This document shows, in pieces, positions 35,220-41,763 of a DNA stretch of 64,000 nt. Origin of the DNA: Chitinophagales bacterium (GTDB lineage: Bacteria; Bacteroidota; Bacteroidia; Chitinophagales; Chitinophagaceae). Made by a program: the position numbers and the translations under genes. The notes under the pieces are model-generated. The model was given only the letters and a program-made list of their open reading frames with translations, searched no databases and was not told the origin of the DNA. The first letter of the stretch is position 1. Each line of letters opens with the position of its first letter. Location: NCBI GenBank assembly GCA_020636505.1, contig JACJXR010000006.1, positions 1 through 64,000 of the forward strand, in the 5' to 3' direction.

Positions 35220-37121
35220 TTAGGAGTTATTCTTTTCAAGCTCTTCAATTTTTGCTTGCAATTGTGATATTGTTTCTTTTTGTTCATTAATCTTCGATTC
35301 ATATTTACTTGTAAGGTCTTTAATAGGATTTCCCAATAAAAGACCGAGTTCGTCCTTATAGGGCATTATAGGGTCGTAGAGCCAATGATATGCATTACCA
35401 ATTATACCGTTGAATAATCTTACCTCAAGTTTATTATCCCCAGCCTCTAGAATTTGTTTATTTGAGATACCAGGATAAGGATCAATGTAGTAAATAACTT
35501 TAATGCCTAATTGATAAGCTTTTTTAGAGCATAGCTCGCATGGGCTTGCTGTAGTAAACAATTTTCCGCCCTGTATTCCAGTACCACCATATTTAGTCAA
35601 CTGTAGGAACGCACTCTCCTCTGCATGCAAAGAACGAGTATGTACCTGATTTTTTCCTTCCGAATAGCAGTTTTTCAAACTTTTGAAGCAAAAACATGCA
35701 GTCCTGCCCTGTAGGTTATCTTTATTGTTACTTACCTGTTCTTTATAATTCTCTTCTAAGTGTGTCCTGAATTCGGGATCTGACCTTTCGTACGGTGTAA
35801 ATGCCTTGGTATCTTTATCTGCTGCTCTGTTAAGAAGATCTTCTACATTCCTAAGAACACATGGAACTTGCCCTTCCGGGGTATTGTTCCATCCAATTGC
35901 TTTTACAGAATAATTTTCATCTGTAATTGCTGCACCAACATGTCTTGATATGCACCCAGAATTGTGTTTTGCAGTAAATGCGAGCTGCATACATCTTTCT
36001 TCGGGTGAGGGGGTTATTAAACCTGGATGACTTATTAATGATACACATTTTAGCAACTGCATGCGCCAGCTAAAATATGGGGAAGTATTATCCTTATGTT
36101 TACTATCCTGCTTTTTTTTATTATTTTCCTCTGCCTCGTCCTTTTCTAGTAAGCTAATATGAATATCAGCTTGCTGAATACAGGTTTCAATATTCTGCTT
36201 AAAAAACTCCCAATCTTCTCCACCTTTGTATTCTTCCTTCAGCAGTTGTTCTCGATCATTAAAATTATCCAACGTGAATTTTCCTGCTAAAGAACCTTCT
36301 CTTACTTTTTCATCCCTGTTTATAGCAATAGTATAATAAGCGCTAAATCTTTGTTTAAAGAAATGAATCTCCATTGGATTCCTTAAAGAATCGATAACTA
36401 TCTGGGTTTGCCCTTTTGGGAATTTTTCACGATGGCTCTTGATTATAGTATTAATTAACTCAACTATGGTGTCAATATAATCTGGTGACAGAAATTTATT
36501 ATTATATACGTCCCCCGATTTACGCAGGTTATTTGAAATAACCTGCAATATCTTGTTTCTTTTAAGTAATGATTTATTCTTCAAAATGTCACTTAACCTT
36601 TCACTAAACAGACTAAAAGAAGGGTCAAAGAAGAAATCGTATAAATTTATTAATACCCCTTCTTTGTATAACTTACCAAAATCAATTGCATTATATCTTG
36701 CTGAAAAATCATTAAACGTTTCTCTTAGTACTTCTAGGTCGGAAATTTCACTTTCAAAATCAGGTCGTTGATTAAATTTGCTTTTCTTGAATTCTTCTTT
36801 TAATTCTTCTGAGCGAAGAAAAGACAAAAACTCATTAAATGATCTTTTTAATAAAAAAAGGGTTAGAACATGTCTATATTTTATTAGAGAGTATGGCTTG
36901 AAGTTTACTTTTGCGTAATCATAAATAATGCGATATTTTCGATAAGAATTATGATTTAAGTTAAAAGAAAATGGAGGCTCAAAATCAGTTCCGTTATTAA
37001 AGCCAAGAACAAGTTGACCAGCAACAGTTGAACAACCTGAACTTGTCCTCCCTGTAAGTCCGATTACAGTAAAATTACTTCTTGACTTATATATGTGACT
37101 TAAATCAACACTTTGTGCCAT
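35220..37121 (-). CDS. P-loop plus dCMP-deaminase fusion, AvcD/antiviral dCTP deaminase-like
   Basis: A 633-residue two-domain protein. Residues ~15-340 are a P-loop nucleoside-kinase-like domain beginning IGLTGRTSSGCST, where the usual Walker A Lys is replaced by Cys, with VIDSLRNPMEIHFF and YYTIAINRDE later. Residues ~355-575 are a zinc cytidine/deoxycytidylate deaminase: a Cys-rich RTACFCF...NC segment, the zinc/proton-shuttle motif HAEESAF (~501) and PCELC (~527). A coiled coil closes the protein (KINEQKETISQLQAKIEEL). This is the architecture of antiphage dCTP/dCMP deaminases (AvcD), which deplete dC nucleotides upon infection. Unlike known AvcD loci it sits inside a ubiquitin-like/E1 operon, 19 bp behind DUF6527, suggesting control by conjugation. 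Confidence 0.82.
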   Translation of the reverse strand: MAQSVDLSHIYKSRSNFTVIGLTGRTSSGCSTVAGQLVLGFNNGTDFEPPFSFNLNHNSYRKYRIIYDYAKVNFKPYSLIKYRHVLTLFLLKRSFNEFLSFLRSEELKEEFKKSKFNQRPDFESEISDLEVLRETFNDFSARYNAIDFGKLYKEGVLINLYDFFFDPSFSLFSERLSDILKNKSLLKRNKILQVISNNLRKSGDVYNNKFLSPDYIDTIVELINTIIKSHREKFPKGQTQIVIDSLRNPMEIHFFKQRFSAYYTIAINRDEKVREGSLAGKFTLDNFNDREQLLKEEYKGGEDWEFFKQNIETCIQQADIHISLLEKDEAEENNKKKQDSKHKDNTSPYFSWRMQLLKCVSLISHPGLITPSPEERCMQLAFTAKHNSGCISRHVGAAITDENYSVKAIGWNNTPEGQVPCVLRNVEDLLNRAADKDTKAFTPYERSDPEFRTHLEENYKEQVSNNKDNLQGRTACFCFKSLKNCYSEGKNQVHTRSLHAEESAFLQLTKYGGTGIQGGKLFTTASPCELCSKKAYQLGIKVIYYIDPYPGISNKQILEAGDNKLEVRLFNGIIGNAYHWLYDPIMPYKDELGLLLGNPIKDLTSKYESKINEQKETISQLQAKIEELEKNNS

Positions 37122-37140
37122 TGATTATTGTATTATACAG

Positions 37141-37497
37141 TTATTTTTTTCGTTTCTTCCATTTAGAAAAATATTGATTCTTTCTTTTTTTATCCAGATT
37201 TCTTCCTTGTTCAATTTCCTTTTCAGACCACGATCGAGCAAAAATCACTTTATCATTTTCTATCCAATAATGTGATTTGCACTCCAATCCCCAATTTCCG
37301 ATAGATGGGTAAAGTGAGGTCGTTTCTCCGTTATAAGTTACTCGCCAATCTGTTGGTGAAATAGGTGTTACTATCTCGCTACCACATCCACATGCACACT
37401 TGTGAACTGCAGTATGATATTTAATGGAAATGTAGAGTATCCCTTCCTCAATATAGTCCGGGATAAACTCAACAAAGCTATGTTGAAATGTCTTCAT
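37141..37497 (-). CDS. DUF6527-type zinc-binding protein
   Basis: A 118-residue protein from ATG 37497 (an ATG at 37515 would add six residues). It has a Cys cluster HKCACGCGSEIV (Cys 34, 36, 38), TPISPTDWRVTYNGETTSLYPSIG and GLECKSHYWI with a further Cys and His, consistent with a metal site. It matches my memory of DUF6527 proteins, which occur beside bacterial ubiquitin-like modifiers and ThiF enzymes. A peptidase, ligase-accessory or substrate-binding role is unknown. It overlaps the upstream E1-like gene by 20 bp, implying translational coupling. The C-terminus is strongly basic. Confidence 0.7.
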   Translation of the reverse strand: MKTFQHSFVEFIPDYIEEGILYISIKYHTAVHKCACGCGSEIVTPISPTDWRVTYNGETTSLYPSIGNWGLECKSHYWIENDKVIFARSWSEKEIEQGRNLDKKRKNQYFSKWKKRKK

Positions 37498-38671
37498 TTT
37501 GTAATTGAGCAACATTTATTGAGTAGGTACTATGGTGTTCATTTTGTAAATCTTGATAGAATCCGAGCATTTTTTTCCATTTAATAACAGCAAGTGTAGC
37601 ATTTAAACAATTCAAATCTGCTATTTGAATGTTCGGAGCATAATCATTATTATCATCATCTGTAAATGAGACACGATTGGCTAAATGATCAGATTTATTC
37701 GTCGTGCCTAATGTGACACGAAGTGTTCCTATTAAAGAGTCATCAACCAGATTAACTCCTAATCCTACGTCAATAAATGGTATTTTTTTTTCTAAGAGAT
37801 AGTCAATAATACCTTTTCTTATGGAGTTTTGGTCAACGGCAATAAAAACAAATGACATTGTATCTAAGTCATTCAAATTGTTGTCAGTTATATTGCAGTC
37901 ATGAGGAACTATATGTTTGTGCATGTTGGAATATAGTTCAGTAAAATAATGAACCTTTTTCAACTGCCTTTCAAGCTGCCCTAATGATGCTGCCCCTGGG
38001 GAACGGAATGCATTGTGTAAATGAAATAAATCGCCATCGAAAAGATGTATCTCGTCTACTGGCGTTTTTGAAATTAGATCTAAAATATAGCTGCCGGTAC
38101 CTCCAAGTCCGATAATAGCTATTTTTTGACCATTGAATTTAGAGTTAAGATGAAGCACGTTAGCACGACTTGAATTTGTATCTATATAGGTAAACACCGC
38201 ATCTATAGAGTCATCTGTAATTGCTCTGAAAGTTTTTTCAGTTACGCCTTTATCAAGTGATTTTGCTGGTGCCGAAATAATTTCTGTATATCTAGATATC
38301 TTCTGATAATAGTCCTCATAGCCTTTGGGAGGTTTATTTGAAAAAGAATAGTTTGTTGAAATACCTGGCTTAATTATTTTATTGTGACCTGAATGTTGAA
38401 TTTGAGTAATAATAGTGCCATCTTTATTACACGGATGTTCTCCACAAAAATATATAACATGAGTATTGGGTCGTCCAGTTGTATTTGGGTTTATAAGTGT
38501 TAAATCACTTACAAGAACTCCAAATTTAACTTGCATCTGTTGGTTTACGTAAGGTATGTGATGGACAAGTAAATATCCACCACATACCTCAATTTCAAAC
38601 CCTTCATCCCTAAGCCTTTTTAAGTCCTGACTATGACTTATCAGTTGCTGTGACATTGAAAACCATTTCAT
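37478..38671 (-). CDS. E1-like ThiF adenylyltransferase with N-terminal DUF6791 domain
   Basis: A 397-residue protein. Residues ~1-180 resemble DUF6791 (LKRLRDEGFEIEVCGGYLLVHH, YFCGEHPCNKDG). The C-terminal ThiF/MoeB/E1 fold has the nucleotide-binding GLGGTG (~187-192), DGDLFHLHNAFR with the activating Arg (~222), and IAVDQN with the conserved Asp (~276). The CxxC zinc pairs of MoeB/ThiF are absent, and I see no clear crossover-loop Cys; the only late Cys is in IADLNCLNA. It should adenylate a ubiquitin-like C-terminus. Whether it forms a thioester is open. Its start overlaps the tandem ubiquitin-like gene by 26-41 bp. Confidence 0.82.
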   Translation of the reverse strand: MKWFSMSQQLISHSQDLKRLRDEGFEIEVCGGYLLVHHIPYVNQQMQVKFGVLVSDLTLINPNTTGRPNTHVIYFCGEHPCNKDGTIITQIQHSGHNKIIKPGISTNYSFSNKPPKGYEDYYQKISRYTEIISAPAKSLDKGVTEKTFRAITDDSIDAVFTYIDTNSSRANVLHLNSKFNGQKIAIIGLGGTGSYILDLISKTPVDEIHLFDGDLFHLHNAFRSPGAASLGQLERQLKKVHYFTELYSNMHKHIVPHDCNITDNNLNDLDTMSFVFIAVDQNSIRKGIIDYLLEKKIPFIDVGLGVNLVDDSLIGTLRVTLGTTNKSDHLANRVSFTDDDNNDYAPNIQIADLNCLNATLAVIKWKKMLGFYQDLQNEHHSTYSINVAQLQNEDIST

Positions 38672-39122
38672 TTTTTACGTAAACAACATCCCCTTTCGTC
38701 ATTGTACCCTTAGAGTTCTCCTTAGGTCCTTTGTCATAAGTAACGGTATAGGCCGTGCGACCATTCTCAATAACTTCTGGAAATGCAAGTTTTACAACTT
38801 CCCAAAATGATATGGTCGCTTTTTCCCACTCTTTCTTTCTACCATTTACTAATATATGAACTCTGTGATCCTTTGGTTTAGAGACAAAATGTTCAATTGA
38901 CGGGCGTGCGAGATCGACGCGTACATCGTCTGTGATTAATTCATCTTCCCAAGGTTTCTTAATCACAAGGTAGATAATTTTATCATCTGCAATGCCTGCA
39001 AGAGTCCGAATTTCTTTTCCGGTTATATACTGATGCGGCCAGGAATACTTCACCCCGTCTATTATTAATTGTAAAGTATGCGAGTTACCATTCTCGCCTT
39101 CATGATCTTTTTTTGTTGGCAT
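38631..39122 (-). CDS. Tandem ubiquitin-like (multiubiquitin) protein
   Basis: A 163-residue protein of two beta-grasp domains. Repeat 1 (~16-88) runs from TLQLIIDGVKYSWPHQYITG to ARPSIEHFVSKP. Repeat 2 (~89-163) runs from HRVHILVNGRKKEWEKATIS to FNVTATDKS. It belongs to the bacterial multiubiquitin family that precedes DUF6791-ThiF and DUF6527 genes. It is the first gene of the operon, and repeat 2 is paralogous to the last gene (34911). The lack of a terminal Gly-Gly means that processing or a different acceptor chemistry would be needed. A 13-bp palindrome lies 37 bp upstream of its ATG. Confidence 0.8.
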   Translation of the reverse strand: MPTKKDHEGENGNSHTLQLIIDGVKYSWPHQYITGKEIRTLAGIADDKIIYLVIKKPWEDELITDDVRVDLARPSIEHFVSKPKDHRVHILVNGRKKEWEKATISFWEVVKLAFPEVIENGRTAYTVTYDKGPKENSKGTMTKGDVVYVKNEMVFNVTATDKS

Positions 39123-39158
39123 TTAGTTATGTTTTAAAAATAAAAAATTAGATGTCAT

Positions 39159-39171
39159 GCGATTAAATCGC
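39159..39171. promoter_or_regulatory. Palindromic operator candidate for the ubiquitin-like operon
   Basis: GCGATT-A-AATCGC, a perfect 6-1-6 palindrome 37 bp upstream of the operon ATG. A direct repeat of TGATAAT follows at about 39191-39213. This is the expected place for binding by the divergent XRE repressor (39601). No good -33/-7 pair was found on the minus strand. Confidence 0.45.
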
Positions 39172-39293
39172 TTCGGTTTCATTATCTACATTGATAATGA
39201 TGCATACTGATAATTAAAGTACTAGCAGCTATCTAAAATTTTATTGTTAACGTTCCAAGCCAGGTGTGAAGAGATTAAATTTTCTCGCAAGAC

Positions 39294-39323
39294 TTGCTAT
39301 TTCTTGAAACGTTCCTATATTTG
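39294..39323 (+). promoter_or_regulatory. Strong Bacteroidota promoter of a predicted small RNA
   Basis: TTG (39294-39296), exactly 19 bp, then TATATTTG (39316-39323), a perfect -7 box. The predicted transcription start is near 39330. It points away from the ubiquitin-like operon. Confidence 0.6.
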
Positions 39324-39329
39324 AAGTAC

Positions 39330-39413
39330 CAATACAAATATACCTTTCAGGCAGCTAACCTGAAGGAAACATTTAAAATAGCAAAGTCAAGCACAATCTG
39401 CTTGGCTTTTCTT
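39330..39413 (+). ncRNA. Predicted ~85-nt small RNA between the Ubl/deaminase operon and the XRE-ImmA pair
   Basis: Downstream of the promoter at 39294-39323 comes a hairpin, CCTTTCAGG (39343-39351) with CCTGAAGG (39359-39366). An intrinsic terminator follows: AAAGTCAAGC (39383-39392) pairs with GCTTGGCTTT (39400-39409) and leads into a T-rich tail. No start codon with a convincing frame is used; the 73-residue ORF that crosses this region has no coding character. Small RNAs restrain AvcD-type deaminases in known AvcID systems, which makes this location notable. The remaining 39414-39538 is AT-rich with nothing recognisable. Confidence 0.5.
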
Positions 39414-39538
39414 ATGTTAAACAACTTAACCAATGCATCATCAAATCATATTCACACACTAAAAGTAATTAATTGGTTTAACATAGCAAAGTTTTATAAA
39501 CATATTTTTAAATAAATGTGTGTTTAATATACATTTCT

Positions 39539-39570
39539 TTTGGCATTATGCCTGATAGACGTTATTTTTG
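39539..39570 (+). promoter_or_regulatory. Promoter with internal palindrome for the XRE-ImmA pair
   Basis: TTTG (39539-39542), 20 bp, TATTTTTG (39563-39570), a perfect match to the Bacteroidota pattern. The palindrome GGCAT-T-ATGCC (39542-39552) starts inside the -33 box and is a good site for autorepression. Confidence 0.6.
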
Positions 39571-39600
39571 ACGTGACTTATTTCACAACAGAACACATTC

Positions 39601-39948
39601 ATGAGCAGTAATATTCAGAAATTCTACGAGGAAATAGGTGCCAGCATTAAGAAAGCAAGAACCGATGCATCAGTTAGCCAAGATACGCTTGGAGGCATTC
39701 TTGATCTTACCCGTACATCAATTGTTAATATAGAAAGCGGTCGCCAGAGACCTTCGATTTTCATGCTAATGCACATTGCTAAGTTTTTAAATGTAAACTT
39801 CTGTGATTTAGTACCTGAACTATCGTTGGCATCAGACGATGACATTTCTGTTGAAATCAAGGCGAAAGATATACAGACCACTTCTCAATTTGATTCACTT
39901 ACTCAACAATCTTTAACCAACTTCTTAACATCGATCAACGATATATGA
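39601..39948 (+). CDS. XRE-family repressor paired with ImmA
   Basis: A 115-residue protein with an N-terminal HTH (SVSQDTLGGILDLTRTSIVNIESGRQRPS, ~24-52) and a ~40-residue tail. Its stop overlaps the ImmA start in ATGA at 39945-39948. Such XRE-ImmA pairs form a cleavable-repressor switch: the peptidase destroys the repressor on a signal. The pair is divergent from the ubiquitin-like/deaminase operon, which is its most likely target, besides its own promoter. Confidence 0.85.
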   Translation: MSSNIQKFYEEIGASIKKARTDASVSQDTLGGILDLTRTSIVNIESGRQRPSIFMLMHIAKFLNVNFCDLVPELSLASDDDISVEIKAKDIQTTSQFDSLTQQSLTNFLTSINDI

Positions 39949-40466
39949 GTTTTATTGGTCGCGTAAGAGAGATTAATATACAAGTAAGCTCGATTTTGCA
40001 AGAATTTGTTATTTCTTCTTTACCCGTAAAAATAGAGGATATAGCAAAAGGTCTTGGTTTAAAGGTAATACCATACGCTTTCGAAGAAGATATTTCAGGA
40101 ACTTTAATTATTGAAAAAAAGGTTATTGGATTCAACCAAACAGAATCTCGCGTTAGGCGTCGATTTACTATAGCGCATGAACTTGGTCACTACATATTAC
40201 ATCAGAATAAAAAGGCTATTTTCTTAGATAAGTTATTTAGGCTAAATAATACCTCTGACGAACAAAATCCAGAACTTGAAATGGAAGCAAATATTTTTGC
40301 AGCGTCAATTCTTATGCCAGAAAAAATGCTTAAATCAGAGGTTGAAAATATAGAGTTTGATTTAGGTAATGATGAAGCTATTAAATACCTTGCTCGTATT
40401 TTTGATGTTAGTTCAATGGCTATGTATTATAGACTCCTAAATCTAAATCTTATTACCCCCCATTAA
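39945..40466 (+). CDS. ImmA/IrrE-type metallopeptidase
   Basis: A 173-residue peptidase with FTIAHELGHYILH (HExxH at ~77) and the third-ligand helix ELEMEANIFAASILMP, the complete ImmA/IrrE signature at the usual length. It overlaps the XRE gene by 4 bp (ATGA), so the two are translated together. It is expected to cleave the XRE partner and relieve repression of the divergent operon. It is distinct from the longer ImmA-like protein at 13158. Confidence 0.88.
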   Translation: MSFIGRVREINIQVSSILQEFVISSLPVKIEDIAKGLGLKVIPYAFEEDISGTLIIEKKVIGFNQTESRVRRRFTIAHELGHYILHQNKKAIFLDKLFRLNNTSDEQNPELEMEANIFAASILMPEKMLKSEVENIEFDLGNDEAIKYLARIFDVSSMAMYYRLLNLNLITPH

Positions 40467-40560
40467 TCTTTCCTACTATTAGGTTAAATGATAACAGAAT
40501 TCAAAATAAACAACCCCGGGTCATAGATCTGGGGTTTTCTTTGGGGCGCATAAAAAGGAG

Positions 40561-40977
40561 CTAAAAAATTAGCTCCTTTAGTTTTTTATACTTAACATCT
40601 TTGGGTACAACTTCATTTTCTTCCCAAGAAACCAAAGTTCTTTCTTCAACCTTTAATTTTTGGGCAAGGCGTTTGATACTATATCCATGTTCAATCCGGT
40701 ACTTTTTTATTTTCCCTCCCAAAGTACTGTCGTCAACTATAAACGGATTGTACCCTAAGAACATGATTATTTTAGGATAATGTCTAATTTGAGGTTGGCT
40801 TCTGTTATTTTCCCAATATGTTATACAATCCTTCGACACTCCTATCTCCATTGCAACATCTGCTTGTTTTAGGTATAGCTGTAATCTGTGCCTTTTTAAG
40901 TGTTCTCCTATATTTTTCAGATTTTCAATGGGTTCTGAAGGAACTTGGGTAAATAGCAGGACTTGCAAAAAAGGCAA
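40561..40977 (-). CDS. Double-HTH XRE-type regulator
   Basis: A 138-residue protein with two HTH domains: IGEHLKRHRLQLYLKQADVA...DCITYWENNRSQP (~27-60) and a second, KIKKYRIEHGYSIKRLAQKL...RTLVSWEENEVVP (~87-125). No in-frame ATG precedes the first domain. The best start is TTG at 40977, since related proteins begin with a similar hydrophobic lead. The presumed start codon abuts a long nested hairpin (40981-41040), which may control its translation. Target unknown. Confidence 0.7.
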   Translation of the reverse strand: MPFLQVLLFTQVPSEPIENLKNIGEHLKRHRLQLYLKQADVAMEIGVSKDCITYWENNRSQPQIRHYPKIIMFLGYNPFIVDDSTLGGKIKKYRIEHGYSIKRLAQKLKVEERTLVSWEENEVVPKDVKYKKLKELIF

Positions 40978-40980
40978 CGC

Positions 40981-41040
40981 AGGTATGAGGGTTCATACAA
41001 ATAATTAGTCCGAAACTAAGTGAACTATATTCTCATACCT
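40981..41040. promoter_or_regulatory. Nested hairpin directly upstream of the double-HTH gene
   Basis: AGGTATGAG (40981-40989) pairs with CTCATACCT (41032-41040). Inside, GTTCA (40991-40995) pairs with TGAAC (41021-41025), and TTAGT (41005-41009) pairs with ACTAA (41015-41019). The base lies 3 bp before the TTG start on the minus strand, so a leader or attenuator role is possible. Apart from the terminator-like hairpin at 41185, the gap 40978-41294 holds no gene. Confidence 0.5.
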
Positions 41041-41184
41041 ACCTCTTTTACATGCTTTAATAACTTTTCTATCAAACTGGGAAAAGCAAAATAACTTAAG
41101 TCGATTTAGTGAGAAATTAGGAATAATCCCAATGTCAGTACATTTCAACACTATACCAAATGTTGCATGCTAGCATATCGTATA

Positions 41185-41212
41185 ACTGACTAATAGTCAG
41201 TATTTATTTTTT
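41185..41212 (+). terminator. Hairpin with T-rich tail
   Basis: ACTGACT (41185-41191), loop AAT, AGTCAGT (41195-41201), then TATTTATTTTTT. Confidence 0.55.
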
Positions 41213-41226
41213 GTTCATTTTATAAA

Positions 41227-41245
41227 ATGGGTGTTTTCCCCCTAC
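41227..41245. repeat. Inverted, diverged copy 3 of the dispersed motif
   Basis: AATGGGTGTTTTCCCCCTA. Read on the minus strand, it shares GAAAACACCCATT with the copy at 25763. It lies about 50 bp upstream of the envelope cassette start. Confidence 0.4.
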
Positions 41246-41294
41246 CCAAAGAGGATTCTTATAAATAATTTTGATATACCAAAATATATTTAAT

Positions 41295-41753
41295 ATGGAT
41301 CCGAATCTATTTCACATCGACTATGATAGGTTACTTGAAATACTTATCACTATTGTTGTTTTTTCATTTTTTATAGAGCGTGCATTATCTGTTGTCTTTG
41401 AGTCTCGCTTCTTTATTGACAGAACAGAAGCAAAACCTGAACAACCAGAAGTGCGAGATGATAATGGTAATATTATTGAAGAAGCCAAACCTGCAAAAGA
41501 AAAGAAGAAAGGTGTAAAAGAGCTTATTGCCATAATTGTTTCTATTGCATTCTGCTACTATTGGCAATTTGATGCAATAACAATACTTCTCGCATCAAAT
41601 GATACCGTTACTCTTCCTGGAATGATACTTACAGCTGCAATAATTGCAGGTGGTAGCAAAGCATCTGTTGCTTTGTTTAAAGACCTATTAGGCTTCATGA
41701 GTTCAGCAGAGAAAGAACGCAAGGAAAGAAAGAAAAATCAAACCACCAGCTAA
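41295..41753 (+). CDS. Small membrane protein of the envelope cassette
   Basis: A 152-residue protein (ATG 41295 preferred over TTG 41271). It has an N-terminal membrane helix (LLEILITIVVFSFFIERAL), a highly charged linker (EEAKPAKEKKKG), two further hydrophobic segments (~77-93 and ~105-125) and a basic tail. No family is recognised. It is the first gene of a five-gene plus-strand run ending with the patatin; the MBL gene starts 10 bp after its stop. Confidence 0.6.
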   Translation: MDPNLFHIDYDRLLEILITIVVFSFFIERALSVVFESRFFIDRTEAKPEQPEVRDDNGNIIEEAKPAKEKKKGVKELIAIIVSIAFCYYWQFDAITILLASNDTVTLPGMILTAAIIAGGSKASVALFKDLLGFMSSAEKERKERKKNQTTS

Positions 41754-41763
41754 ACACCATACT

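Noticed and set aside
39294..39515. 73-residue plus-strand ORF in the divergent region
   Set aside because: It is low-complexity, AT-driven sequence that starts on the promoter and crosses the predicted terminator hairpin. A small noncoding RNA explains the region better.
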